A stretch of 64,000 bases of DNA from assembly GCA_015061295.1 (NCBI GenBank), contig SUWU01000002.1, forward strand, positions 1 through 64,000. The letters are read 5' to 3'. Under the pieces are notes generated by a model that was given only the letters and a program-made list of their open reading frames with translations, made no database searches and was not told the origin of the DNA. Below, piece after piece: positions 8,617 through 19,300 of this stretch. The DNA comes from Lentimicrobiaceae bacterium (GTDB lineage: Bacteria; Bacteroidota; Bacteroidia; Bacteroidales; F082). Position 1 is the stretch's first letter; each line of letters starts with the position of its first letter. Made by a program: the position numbers and the translations under genes.

Positions 8617-9837
8617 ATGGATTCTTCAGTATTAAAGTTTTCCGACATTGTCGCCGCGCGTAACACATTGAGAGGTGTTGCAAAGCAAACCTCCATCATT
8701 CATTCCAAGTCATTCTCACAGATGTCTGATGCCAATATCTTCTTAAAGTTAGAGAACATGCAGACTACAGGAGCTTTCAAGGTGAGAGGTGCATATAATA
8801 AGTTGGCTAACTTATCTGAAGAAGAGAGAGCCAAAGGTGTTGTTGCAGCATCTGCTGGCAACCATGCACAGGGCGTCGCTTTCTCAGCCACGAAGCTCGG
8901 TATGCAGAGTACCATTTTCATGCCTATCTTCACACCACCTTTGAAGGTACTTGCCACAAAAGGCTACGGTGCTAACGTGGTGCTTGCTGGCGACTCTTTC
9001 GATGATGCTGCCATAGCATCACAAGAATATATCAAAGAACATAACGCTACATATATACATCCTTTCAACGACCCACTGATTATAGCGGGACAAGGCACCA
9101 TAGGTTTAGAAATAATAGAGCAACAAGCTGATGTCGATGCAGTCATCGTCCCTATCGGCGGAGGCGGTCTCATAGCAGGTATCGCCATGGCGATAAAAGA
9201 GATGAATCCTAAGATCAAAGTCATCGGTGTCAACGCAGCAGGCGCAGCCTCAATGGTAGCATCAAGAGAGGCTAAACAGGTGGTGTCGCTTCCTACAGTA
9301 TCTACCATCGCCGACGGTATAGCAGTGAAGACCCCAGGATCTCTCACCTTCGACATCATAGAGAAATATGTCGATGACGTTGTCAGCGTGACAGATACCG
9401 AGATAGCACACACAGCATATCTCCTCCTACAGAGAGCCAAGATCTTGGCAGAACCAGCAGGCGTGACATCAGTGGCAGCAGCTTTATACAACAAAGTCAA
9501 TCTTAAAGGAATGAATGTAGTGCCTGTCGTCAGTGGCGGTAATATCAATATGCAAATCCTCGAACAGATAATAGAGAAAGGCATGGTAGAGGAAGGACTT
9601 AGAGCTACAGTGAGAGTAATAGTCCCTGACCAATCGGGTGAGTTGAAGAAGATACTCGCTATATTTGAAGGCTTGAAAGTCAATATCTACGACATAAACC
9701 ACGAGCGTTCATCTAACAGCGTTGAAGTAGGAAAGACAATGCTCACGATAAGAATGAACCTCCAAGACAGAAACCAACTCAATACCATCATAAACATGCT
9801 CCGCGAACACGGATTGTCATGCGAAGTAGTATCGTGA
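8617..9837 (+). CDS. ilvA: Threonine ammonia-lyase (threonine dehydratase)
   Basis: PLP-dependent fold II motifs 'LKLENMQTTGAFKVRGAYNK', 'ASAGNHAQGVA', 'PIGGGGLIAG'; C-terminal ACT-like region. Confidence 0.93.
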   Translation: MDSSVLKFSDIVAARNTLRGVAKQTSIIHSKSFSQMSDANIFLKLENMQTTGAFKVRGAYNKLANLSEEERAKGVVAASAGNHAQGVAFSATKLGMQSTIFMPIFTPPLKVLATKGYGANVVLAGDSFDDAAIASQEYIKEHNATYIHPFNDPLIIAGQGTIGLEIIEQQADVDAVIVPIGGGGLIAGIAMAIKEMNPKIKVIGVNAAGAASMVASREAKQVVSLPTVSTIADGIAVKTPGSLTFDIIEKYVDDVVSVTDTEIAHTAYLLLQRAKILAEPAGVTSVAAALYNKVNLKGMNVVPVVSGGNINMQILEQIIEKGMVEEGLRATVRVIVPDQSGELKKILAIFEGLKVNIYDINHERSSNSVEVGKTMLTIRMNLQDRNQLNTIINMLREHGLSCEVVS

Positions 9838-9843
9838 GAGGTT

Positions 9844-9897
9844 ATAATGAATAATGTATAATGTATAATTGTACATTGTTCATTGTTCATTGTTCAC
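9844..9897. repeat. Degenerate AATGAACAATG / AATGTATAATG repeat tract between convergent genes
   Basis: ataatgaataatgtataatgtataattgtacattgttcattgttcattgttca; imperfect inverted organisation. Confidence 0.8.
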
Positions 9898-10296
9898 TAA
9901 AATAAAGTTCGTAAGTCGGCATGTGGAGACTAATTCTTCATCTTCATTTTTAATGTCGATGTTCCAGACGTGAGTCTGTCGTCCTTTATGTATTATCGTC
10001 GCTGTAGCATAAACATAAGTACCTACCTTAGCTGCCTTCACATGATTAGCGCTCATCTGCATCCCTCTGATGATGTAGTTGTCAATACCTAAGTAAAATG
10101 CCGATCCTACGCCGCCGATGCTCTCTGCCAATGCCATACTCGCACCTCCATGCAACATACCATAAGGCTGCGACAAATCAGGACGCACCATCATACGAGC
10201 ATACACATAACCTTCCTTGACATCTATATATTCAATGCCAAGAGTCTCCATCATGGTACCTTCATTAAGTTTCTTTATTTCTTCTAATGACATCAT
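9880..10296 (-). CDS. PaaI-family hotdog-fold thioesterase
   Basis: 'GMLHGGASMALAESIGGVGS' hotdog thioesterase motif. Confidence 0.85.
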   Translation of the reverse strand: MMSLEEIKKLNEGTMMETLGIEYIDVKEGYVYARMMVRPDLSQPYGMLHGGASMALAESIGGVGSAFYLGIDNYIIRGMQMSANHVKAAKVGTYVYATATIIHKGRQTHVWNIDIKNEDEELVSTCRLTNFILVNNEQ

Positions 10297-10303
10297 AGCT
10301 TTT

Positions 10304-12826
10304 CTAAAATTCCATCACTAACTTCAGATTAAGTTGTCGTGGCGTGAGATAGTTAGGCACAGCATATTGTATGTTGTAAATATCAGTGACCCACATATAA
10401 GAACTAACATTATAGATTCCGAGTAAGTTGAACACTTCTAAGCTGAGCCAGCAGTTTCTGATATATCGCAGCGGGTTACCTTTCTTGAAGCTCGTCGTCT
10501 CCCCTATCAGTTGTTTGCTAAATCCTATGTCAACTCTTCTGTACGCCGACATTCTCTTATTATGATTATAACGTTCGGTATGAGGTGCTCCGAAAGGCAG
10601 CCCCGTTCCGAAGATGAGTTTCATATTGACTCTGAATGAAGGTATGAAAGGAATATAGTCTTGGAAGAATACCGAGACACAGGCTCTCTGGTCGGAAGGT
10701 CGTGGTATTCCTTTAATGATAGTGTCGTTGACATAATCGGCTCCGTTGTTGACATCGGTTTGTGACAAGATATTACCATTAGGTCCTATGTAATATTTTA
10801 TGTTCTCTGCCGTCTTCATGAGTGAGAGACTCGCCCAGCTCTCTATACCTTTCACGAACTCACCGTTGATACGAAGGTCGATACCTGCGGCATATCCTGT
10901 AGCTCTCTGGTCGGCATAATATCGTATCCTGACATTATCGACTTCATAAGGCACTATGTCTCTCAGATATTTATAGTAAATCTCTGATGTCAGGATGAAG
11001 GGTCTATCCCATGCCTTGAAATTATATTCATTAGTGAGTACCACCTGATATGACTTCTGAGTTGACGCCTCTTCTGGACTTATGAGGCTTCCATCGAACA
11101 TACGAAGCTCCCTATAAAACGGAGGCTGGACATAAACGCCACCCGACAATCGAAAAAGCATGTCGCTGTTCCATGAAGGTTTGTATGCTATTCCAAGTCG
11201 CGGACTTATATTGACATCACCGTTATATCCCCAATAGTTGGCTCTTAATCCAAGAGCTAATGTCACGATGTCGGCATTCTTAGTGTTAAAGCTCCATTCA
11301 TTATGGACATATCCATCGAGGTTATTAATATGTAAGGTGTTATGACCTTTCGACAGATAATTGATATTGAAGAGATGATGTGGCGGGGTTGGACTTCCTA
11401 TGGAGTCGGCTGGGTGCGGGAGGCTATATCCTGCGGAGTCTATCATCTCCCACTCGTTGATAATATCGTCGAACGACTGATGTTGATAACGTACGCCCCA
11501 TTTCAGCGTGTAGTCGTTGTTAGTATAAGCTCCTTTATGATCGAGATTATACACTCGTGAGAAGAAGTCGTTACGTGCGTGTTCTATATATGTTCCCACT
11601 CCTTGATTGGAGATGACATTACCAGCTTGTTCACTGCCAGGATTAGTCTCTAACTGTCCTATCCAATATTGTCCTTGTATGTCGTAGTTTTCAGCTTCTA
11701 CGGCTGAATATGTTGACGCTATAAATTTCAGGTTAAGGTCTTCATTAGGACTATAGTTGAGTGTCAATGCTCCGAGTCCTGTGTTATAGTTACTCGACTC
11801 TTTACCATCGAAATATATTGTGATACGATGCGACATCTGTATATTACCGAAGTCGGTCTGTCGTGTCTCAGGTATCATGGTGTAGCTGTTACGAGAATAA
11901 TATCCGAAAGCGGACACCTCCACTTTAGGTGTTATCATATACGACAGCACTCCCTGTACATCGGTGAAGTTAGGCTGATAGGAGCCTTTGGTATCCATGC
12001 CACCGAGTATATATTTGTTATTTTTATAACGAGCTCCTATGAGATAAGAGAGACGTTGTCCGAACGAGGTACCTTCTACATGAGCTTCAGCGCCGAGGAA
12101 ACTTAAGGTGAGTGACGCTGCTGGAATGAGAGGCTTCTTATATGTGATGTCGAGAGCTGATGATAACTTATCGCCGTATTCTGCCGAGAAGCCTCCAGCA
12201 GAGAAGTCGATATTTGAGACCAAACGAGGGTTGATGACACTGAGACCTTCTTGTTGTCCAGAGCCGACAAGGAACGGCTTATAAATCTCTATACCATTAA
12301 TATATATAAGGTTCTCATCGAAGTTACCGCCTCTAACATTATATTGCGAGCTAAGTTCATTAGTAGAAGAAACACCAGCAAGAGTCTTCACCAAGTCTTC
12401 CACGCCACCAGCGCCGCTACTCGGAGCAAGAGTGATCTTACGCGCATCAAGCCTCGTGATAGTAGCCGTGTTGACTTGCCTATCTGAGACGACGACATCA
12501 GACAAGGTGGTCGATGTAGATTGTAAAACGACATCTACCTTACGATGTTCGCCACTCTTTAAAATGATGTCTTTGATAACCTGCTGATAACCTACGAAAG
12601 AATAAACTACATTAAAAAGAGTATCGGCTGGAAGATGTAACTCGTAATAACCTTTAGAGTTAGATGAAACGCCATGAGAAGCTCCCAAGACCGCAACGTT
12701 AACAAGCTCCAAAACATTGCCTTTATCGTCACTGATCTTTCCATAGATATAAGTATCGTCATTCTGCCCTAACAGCATAAAAGGCAGCATCAGTGACAAC
12801 AACAATATAAATCTCAACTTCATCAA
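10304..12826 (-). CDS. TonB-dependent receptor with N-terminal carboxypeptidase-like regulatory domain
   Basis: Signal peptide; 'YGKISDDKGNVLELVNVAVLGASHGVSSNSKGYYEL'; plug 'VEDLVKTLAGVSSTNELSSQYNVRGGNFDENLIYING'; beta-barrel, terminal F. Confidence 0.92.
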   Translation of the reverse strand: MMKLRFILLLSLMLPFMLLGQNDDTYIYGKISDDKGNVLELVNVAVLGASHGVSSNSKGYYELHLPADTLFNVVYSFVGYQQVIKDIILKSGEHRKVDVVLQSTSTTLSDVVVSDRQVNTATITRLDARKITLAPSSGAGGVEDLVKTLAGVSSTNELSSQYNVRGGNFDENLIYINGIEIYKPFLVGSGQQEGLSVINPRLVSNIDFSAGGFSAEYGDKLSSALDITYKKPLIPAASLTLSFLGAEAHVEGTSFGQRLSYLIGARYKNNKYILGGMDTKGSYQPNFTDVQGVLSYMITPKVEVSAFGYYSRNSYTMIPETRQTDFGNIQMSHRITIYFDGKESSNYNTGLGALTLNYSPNEDLNLKFIASTYSAVEAENYDIQGQYWIGQLETNPGSEQAGNVISNQGVGTYIEHARNDFFSRVYNLDHKGAYTNNDYTLKWGVRYQHQSFDDIINEWEMIDSAGYSLPHPADSIGSPTPPHHLFNINYLSKGHNTLHINNLDGYVHNEWSFNTKNADIVTLALGLRANYWGYNGDVNISPRLGIAYKPSWNSDMLFRLSGGVYVQPPFYRELRMFDGSLISPEEASTQKSYQVVLTNEYNFKAWDRPFILTSEIYYKYLRDIVPYEVDNVRIRYYADQRATGYAAGIDLRINGEFVKGIESWASLSLMKTAENIKYYIGPNGNILSQTDVNNGADYVNDTIIKGIPRPSDQRACVSVFFQDYIPFIPSFRVNMKLIFGTGLPFGAPHTERYNHNKRMSAYRRVDIGFSKQLIGETTSFKKGNPLRYIRNCWLSLEVFNLLGIYNVSSYMWVTDIYNIQYAVPNYLTPRQLNLKLVMEF

Positions 12827-12893
12827 AAACGATTTATGGAATAACTCTTTTTATGTAGAAATATTGTATCTTGGGCTTTGGCTGTTTAACGCT

Positions 12894-12927
12894 AAAAAAA
12901 AAGTCGTCTTCTTTCGTGACGACTTTC
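12894..12927 (-). terminator. Rho-independent terminator of rpmB
   Basis: Minus strand: aaagtcgtcacgaaagaagacgacttttttttt. Confidence 0.8.
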
Positions 12928-12949
12928 TTTTATAACGTTTAAGGTTAGA

Positions 12950-13192
12950 TTACCAACGGTTCAAATGACCTTCCATTGAAGAGTCCATAAGAGCTTGGTA
13001 GATACCTTTCTTGTCAATTGTACGTAAACCAGCTGCTGAAACCTTTAATACGATCCATTCATCCCATTCTGGAACATAGAAACGTTTGATTTGCAAGTTA
13101 GGTTTGAATGTTCTCTTGGTCTTTCTATTTGAGTGAGAGACGTGGTTACCGGTAATGACTTTCTTACCTGTTATTTGACAAATTTTTGACAT
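12950..13192 (-). CDS. rpmB: 50S ribosomal protein L28
   Basis: 'MSKICQITGKKVITGNHVSHSNRKTKRTFKPNLQ'. Confidence 0.97.
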   Translation of the reverse strand: MSKICQITGKKVITGNHVSHSNRKTKRTFKPNLQIKRFYVPEWDEWIVLKVSAAGLRTIDKKGIYQALMDSSMEGHLNRW

Positions 13193-13292
13193 GATTCTTA
13201 ATATTTTATTGTTACTATTCTAATCTCAAAAATTGGAGTGCAAATTAACAACTTTTTTTTGAAATACACAAGAGTTTTAGAAAAAAAGTTTT

Positions 13293-13300
13293 TATCTTTG
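13293..13300 (+). promoter_or_regulatory. -7 box upstream of DegT aminotransferase
   Basis: TATCTTTG 16 nt before the likely ATG at 13316. Confidence 0.45.
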
Positions 13301-13315
13301 CAGAAAACATTAATT

Positions 13316-14446
13316 ATGCAGAATATTCCAATGGTTGACCTTGTAGGTCAATACAATAAGATTAAACCTGAAGTCGATAATGCAATACAAGAGATACTCT
13401 CGACTGCAGCTTTCATCAATGGTCCGTATGTAAAGAAGTTCCAAGAAGACCTTCAACAATATCTCAATGTAAAACATGTCATTCCATGTGCCAACGGCAC
13501 CGACGCTCTTCAGGTGGCAATGATGGCTCTTAACCTTGAGCCTGGCGATGAAGTCATAACAACGACATTCACCTTTATCGCCACAGCAGAGGTCATAGCT
13601 CTTCTACGCCTCAAGCCCGTCCTCGTTGATATTGAGAAAGACTCTTATAACATCGACCCTGTGGCTGTAGAACGCGCCATCACTCCAAAGACTAAAGCCA
13701 TAGTACCTGTTCATATCTTCGGACAATGTGCCAATATGGAGGCTATCATGGACATAGCTCGTCGTCATAACCTTTATGTGGTGGAAGATAACGCTCAGGC
13801 TATAGGCGCCGATTACACCTTCAGCGATGGCACCGTCAAGAAGTCGGGAACAATAGGAACGATAGGCTGCACCTCTTTCTTCCCATCTAAGAACCTCGGC
13901 TGCTTCGGCGATGGCGGAGCCTTATTCACCAACGACGACAGCCTCGCAGAACAGATACGCGTCGTAGTAAACCACGGAATGAAGGTACGCTACTACCACG
14001 ACTACGTAGGCGTCAACTCACGATTAGACTCCATACAAGCCGCCGTACTCGACATCAAACTAAAACATCTTGACGAATATATCAAGGCTCGTCAATATGC
14101 TGCTGCCTATTACGACAAGGCTTTCTCTACAACAGATAAAATCATCACTCCTAAGAAATCAGATTTCACAACTCACGTATATCATCAGTATGTGATGGTG
14201 CTTAATGGCGTGGATAGAGATGCTCTCATGAAACATCTGCAATCTAATGGCATCGCATGTGCTATATATTATCCTGTGCCTCTACACGAACAAAAAGCTT
14301 ATCAAGATCCTCGTTATAAAAAAGGTGACTTCCCCGTCAGTGAATATCTCTGTGAAAACGTCATCGCACTGCCAATGCACACCGAGTTTACCGACGAACA
14401 ACTGAATTACGTCACTACAACAATACTCGATTTTATTGGAAGATAA
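13316..14446 (+). CDS. DegT/DnrJ/EryC1/StrS family aminotransferase
   Basis: 'VPCANGTDALQVAMMALNLEPGDEVITTTFTFIATAEVIAL', 'VVEDNAQAIGA', 'FFPSKNLGCFGDGGA'. Start moved to M27 of the track ORF because the promoter-like box lies inside the extension. Confidence 0.92.
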   Translation: MQNIPMVDLVGQYNKIKPEVDNAIQEILSTAAFINGPYVKKFQEDLQQYLNVKHVIPCANGTDALQVAMMALNLEPGDEVITTTFTFIATAEVIALLRLKPVLVDIEKDSYNIDPVAVERAITPKTKAIVPVHIFGQCANMEAIMDIARRHNLYVVEDNAQAIGADYTFSDGTVKKSGTIGTIGCTSFFPSKNLGCFGDGGALFTNDDSLAEQIRVVVNHGMKVRYYHDYVGVNSRLDSIQAAVLDIKLKHLDEYIKARQYAAAYYDKAFSTTDKIITPKKSDFTTHVYHQYVMVLNGVDRDALMKHLQSNGIACAIYYPVPLHEQKAYQDPRYKKGDFPVSEYLCENVIALPMHTEFTDEQLNYVTTTILDFIGR

Positions 14447-14457
14447 AAATATTACAG

Positions 14458-15486
14458 ATGAAGATATTAGTAACAGGAGGAACAGGTTATATTGGTTCCC
14501 ATACAGTGGTAGAACTTCAACAGAAAGGCTTTGAAGTTATCATCGTCGATGCTTTATTCAACTCTCGTATCGAGGTGTTAGATGCCATTGAGAAAATTTC
14601 TGGCACACGCCCAGAGTTCGAGTCGTTCGACCTCGCCGACAGAAGACTCACCGACGAGTTCTTCTCTCGTCACCACGATATAAAAGGCATCATCCATTTC
14701 GCAGCTCATAAAGCTGTAGGCGAATCAGTGGAACAACCCATAAAATATTATCGTAACAACTTAGACTCCTTGATGAATATCCTTGAGTCGATGACGAAAT
14801 ATAACATTCCTAACTTGGTGTTCTCATCATCATGTACCGTTTATGGACAACCTGATGCTGAGCATCTTCCTGTATCGGAGAAGGCTCCTATCAAGAAAGC
14901 CGAGAGTCCTTATGGCAACACAAAGCAGATTGCTGAAGAGATTATATCAGAGTCGATAAATGCTTATAAAGGATTAAACGCCATCGCGCTGAGATATTTT
15001 AATCCAGTAGGAGCCCACGACAGCGCGATGATAGGGGAACTTCCTCTCGGAGTGCCTAACAACTTGATGCCTTATATCACACAGACAGCCTACGGAATAA
15101 GAGAATGCCTCAAAGTGTTCGGCAGCGACTATCCAACACACGACGGAACACCGATACGCGATTACATCCATATCATGGACTTAGCAAAAGCTCATGTGGT
15201 GGCAATAGAAAGAATGATCAATGCTAAGATGAAAAAATCATTCGAGATATTTAACCTCGGAACAGGAACAGGATACTCGGTGTTAGATGTCATCAAATCA
15301 TTTGAAAAAGTATCAGGTCTCAAACTCAACTACGAGATAGTAGGAAGAAGAGCAGGCGACATCGAGATGGTGTGGGCTGACCCTACATTCTCTAACGATG
15401 AACTTGGATGGAAAGCAGAACGCTGCTTAGATGACATGACTTCATCTGCATGGAAATGGGAACAAACCTATAGAAAGAATAGTTAA
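14458..15486 (+). CDS. galE: UDP-glucose 4-epimerase
   Basis: 'KILVTGGTGYIGSHTVVELQQKGFEVIIVD', 'SSSCTVYGQP', 'YGNTKQIAEEI', 'RYFNPVGAH'. Confidence 0.95.
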   Translation: MKILVTGGTGYIGSHTVVELQQKGFEVIIVDALFNSRIEVLDAIEKISGTRPEFESFDLADRRLTDEFFSRHHDIKGIIHFAAHKAVGESVEQPIKYYRNNLDSLMNILESMTKYNIPNLVFSSSCTVYGQPDAEHLPVSEKAPIKKAESPYGNTKQIAEEIISESINAYKGLNAIALRYFNPVGAHDSAMIGELPLGVPNNLMPYITQTAYGIRECLKVFGSDYPTHDGTPIRDYIHIMDLAKAHVVAIERMINAKMKKSFEIFNLGTGTGYSVLDVIKSFEKVSGLKLNYEIVGRRAGDIEMVWADPTFSNDELGWKAERCLDDMTSSAWKWEQTYRKNS

Positions 15487-15518
15487 TAGTTATTAGTTAT
15501 TAGTTGATATAAATACAA

Positions 15519-15564
15519 AGAGACGTATCAATGGTTCCTGTGAGCAATCATCGACACGTCTCTA
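15519..15564 (-). repeat. 3'-flanking hairpin of the GAGACGT family, downstream of the PPAD-like gene
   Basis: agagacgtatcaatg...catcgacacgtctct imperfect inverted repeat, about 34 bp past the minus-strand stop at 15598. Confidence 0.65.
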
Positions 15565-15597
15565 CATCATTCATTATTCATTGTTAATTGTTAACTG

Positions 15598-16323
15598 TTA
15601 ATTATTAACCACCTTCTCTGTCTTAACACCGTTAGCATCGGTCATTCTCACGATATAAACACCTTCGGATAATGTCTCCATGCTGATGTTAGCAGAACCA
15701 CTTACGTTGTATGTAGCGACAGAACGTCCCATCATATCGTAAATCTGAACGAGACCATTACCTTCAATGTTATTAATGATCATCTCATTGTTATTGATGT
15801 AGATAAAGTCAGCGTCATTGTCATTGTCAGCGTTCAATGTAAGAGTAAATCTGTCAGGACTGTCGCTTGTTGTTGCCATGAAGGTATAAGAATCTGTCAA
15901 GAGGTTTGTCTTTTTACCTGTCATCTTATCGATGAGTGTCATGTTGTTGAACTTACAATTTTGAGCTTTAACGGCGATAGTATATTCACCCATTGTCATA
16001 GCCTCAAAACCGAGAGATACTTCTTTCACGTTGTCGTTCATTGTTGCAATAGCTAATTTCTCGTTGTTGTCGATGACATAAAGCATAGGAATGTTTTCGT
16101 TCATATGGTTGACTTTGTTAAGTCCGATGCCGTCTTTGAACACTATATGAGTCTCATCGTTGTATTTTTGGTTGGCAACGCTGATGGCTATAGATGATTC
16201 TCCGCTTCTTGTTGCTGTAGCTTGTTTAGGGGTTTTCTTTATTGTCAATGTTTCTTCTGTTGTCGTCTGTACGAGGATGCTTTGGCAAGGAGTTATAGGG
16301 CTGTTATGATCTTTCTTTACGCC
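15598..16323 (-). pseudogene. Detached C-terminal part of the PPAD-like gene, including T9SS type A sorting domain
   Basis: Same frame as 16324-19653; after the TGA it continues 'GVKKDHNSPITPCQSILVQTTTEETLTIKK', collinear with 'GAVKAYENAITPCQGILIQTSKEETINIVK' of paralog 1; ends 'GVKTEKVVNN'. Confidence 0.8.
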
Positions 16324-19300
16324 TCATTGTCCTTCGTTTGACAATGAATAGTAGCCTTCAGACAAGTTGTCGCTGTCGATGGCAGCGTTCTTGCCTTTGT
16401 AGATGTTATGTGAGAATGGGTTGCCTACGAGGTTGAAGCCTGTGAGTCTGTCGCTTTGGCAGTTTAATGCAAAGTTGACATCGTTATGGTTGATAATGCC
16501 TGTGAATTCTAATGTGATGTCGTTGGAGTTGGCGTAGAGATAGCCGCGGCCTGCATCCAAGGTGCTGAAGCTGTTTACGTCTTTATGATTTATCCAGTAA
16601 TGAGTAGGTTCGTCATAATAGTACAAGTCGTAGTCGTTGCTTAACAAGTCGGTTACATGGTTTACGTCTATTGAGTTTGCAATAGGCGAGCTGATGGTAT
16701 GCCATCCTCTGCTTGCTATTTCTTCTCTTGTGTTATAACCTGCTATGTCCTTTTTCACTGTGGCAGTGACGCCGCTGTTGCTGTGGATGAGTTGTCCGCC
16801 ATCTTCTATTGTGATAGAACCAGATTTGATGTCGATGCTGTTTGCTATTGCTGTATAACCTGCTGGTATTACGACATTACCGTCGATGATGACATCGTCT
16901 TCCTCTTCAGGGAATACGTTCCAGTTCTCTGTCACATCCCAAGCGCCATCGCCGGTGTAAGTAGGAGTGGTAGGTTCTACAGGTTCTTCAGCCACAAATG
17001 TGAATTGGATAGAAGGAACTACGTTGTAAGATTTGACGTTGTTAGATATGGTTTTATTAACAACATCATACGGAGTTGTTTCATCACCTGAGATGAATAA
17101 TGTTCTAGAGTCGGCGCTAAATGCCTCGAAAAGAAGTTTGTAATCTGTCCATTCGCAGGTGGTGTCGTTTATACAGATAAGAATGTTGCTGCCTTCATAT
17201 TTAAAAGGAACATTTAAATCTATTGTGACCCAACCTTTAGTTAAACCAAGATTGATAGTACCTTCATATACTTTATCATTCTCCTCAAATTTGATGGTTG
17301 TAGTAGATGTTCCAAAAGAAGATGCGTCATCATTTCTCATGTAAATTTCAATATTACGTGAGATGGCTTCATTGATTGTGGTTTCAGTATTATATCTTCC
17401 ATTCAGCACAGATAAGAGTTTAAATGCTATTTGTGTGATGTTGCCTGAATTTTTGTCTATTTCTGACTGTGTGTAATAATGTTGTGAAAGAGAACGTCTG
17501 TTATAGGTACTGATAGGAATTCTGTATATGTCACTACCATTAGCACCAACTTCGTTAATATTATTTCCGCTGATTTCTTTTGTTTCCTTTTCTCCTTCTC
17601 CAGGCTGTTCTGGTTCGTCTGAACCTTCTGGCTCTGTCGCTACTATTGGATAGTTATCAGACCATAACTCGCCTTTGTTTGCGTAGAATGTATAAGTTCC
17701 GGCATTTGTTGTTGTGAATTTGTCTTCTGTGTATTGTGTATGTTTGCTATTGTATTCATAGTAGATGTCACATTCAGAAGTCACATCTGTTGTGCCTTGC
17801 CATATTGTTACAGTGATGAAGTCTTCTCCGTCGGCTACGAAAGTGTCTTTAGAGAATGCGATGGTAATATCTTCTGGCTCCTCAGGTTCTGTCGCGTCTA
17901 TGGCTTCAATACGGATTGTGTTGGAAGTCAAGGCTTCTGTTCCTGACCCGTATGTGGCATAGAAGTCATAATTTCCTGCTGTTATTGTGGTGAATGGGTT
18001 GGCTGCTATCTGTGAGCCTGTGCCAACAACTTGGTAGAACACACATTGTGATGTGACGTCATTTGTACCTTGCATAACAGTGAAGGTGACAGCGTCAGTG
18101 CCGTTTGCTGTTATTGTCGTGGTGTTTGCTGTAAGAGTGATGCTTCCCGGTTCTGGAGTTGGTTCCGGTTCCGGTTCAGAGCCTGTGTTTTCTACTACTG
18201 TAAAGCTATGAGGTTCGAGTTCTGCAAAGTAAGGCTGTGCGCAAGTACGTCCAGAAGCGTCTTCACCTGTTAAATAATATTTTACATTGTCACCAACATT
18301 GCAACCTGTGATGCTTGCTTTATATTCACCGGAAGTTCCTTGTACTGTCATATTTACAGTTTGCCAATCACCATCATTGATGCTATAATGCAACTGTGTA
18401 GAAGTGATAGCGTCGCCGCTATAAGCTATAAACTTAGCTGTGATAGGATAAGAATTTTTTTGAGCCACATCGCCATGTAACACCTCACGATGATCGACGA
18501 AGAGCATGTTGAAATCCATTATCTCACGAGTACGGCAGTGAAGAGCATCGGTGTTATACCAACCGTCCCAGTCACCAGATTCACTATCGTAATTATATTC
18601 TATACCTATTATTTCATACCCAGGCATAGCTTCTTCATAAACAGCAAGAGCAGCATTATTGTAATAGTCATCAGTATCAGCATCAAGAGGAACAAATACT
18701 TTGTTATTCAGAATAAGACTATTTGTATAAGGAGATGCGATATTTTTATTACCACTTCTTGTTGGAACATCAACTCTATAAACCTGATAAGGATAGCCCC
18801 AACAGCAGTTAGTATTTTCAAAATATTTTGCCACAGATTCATACTTCTCATATTGAGCATGTGTAGCCTCAACACGAGCTAAAAGTATCTTGTCAGGAGC
18901 TAAGAATTTTCCCCAACAATCGACGTGAGCTATATAATCGCCTTGAGGGTCAACAGTGACATGATAAGTTTCAATACCGAGATAGTCTTTCATTTTTTGA
19001 TGAACATCTTCTGCATCAACGCCGACATATTTTGCACTTTCTGTAATAACGATAGAATCGGAGACTGCTATACCACGACCATCTTGCATCATATTACCTC
19101 CAGTATGGACTATTTTCATACCATATAAGGGAATATCATAGTATTCTGCAAACTTAGCTGATATAGCATCATCATTAGTTTGAGATGGATTATTATTTCC
19201 TGATCCTGGAAAAACACGATCATATATATTATCAACAATAGCAGGTTTGCCATCATCAAAGATAAACCAAGGCGCATAGTCGCGAGTCCAACGACCACTG

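Noticed and set aside
13238-13315. N-terminal 26-aa extension of the DegT aminotransferase ORF
   Set aside because: The extension covers the TATCTTTG promoter-like box; the family start fits M27 at 13316.
16324-16326. TGA in the PPAD-like gene as evidence for TGA=Trp recoding in this organism
   Set aside because: Other genes in the window end at TGA (for example ilvA and the AsmA-like gene), and Trp is normally TGG throughout, so a nonsense mutation or sequence error is simpler.
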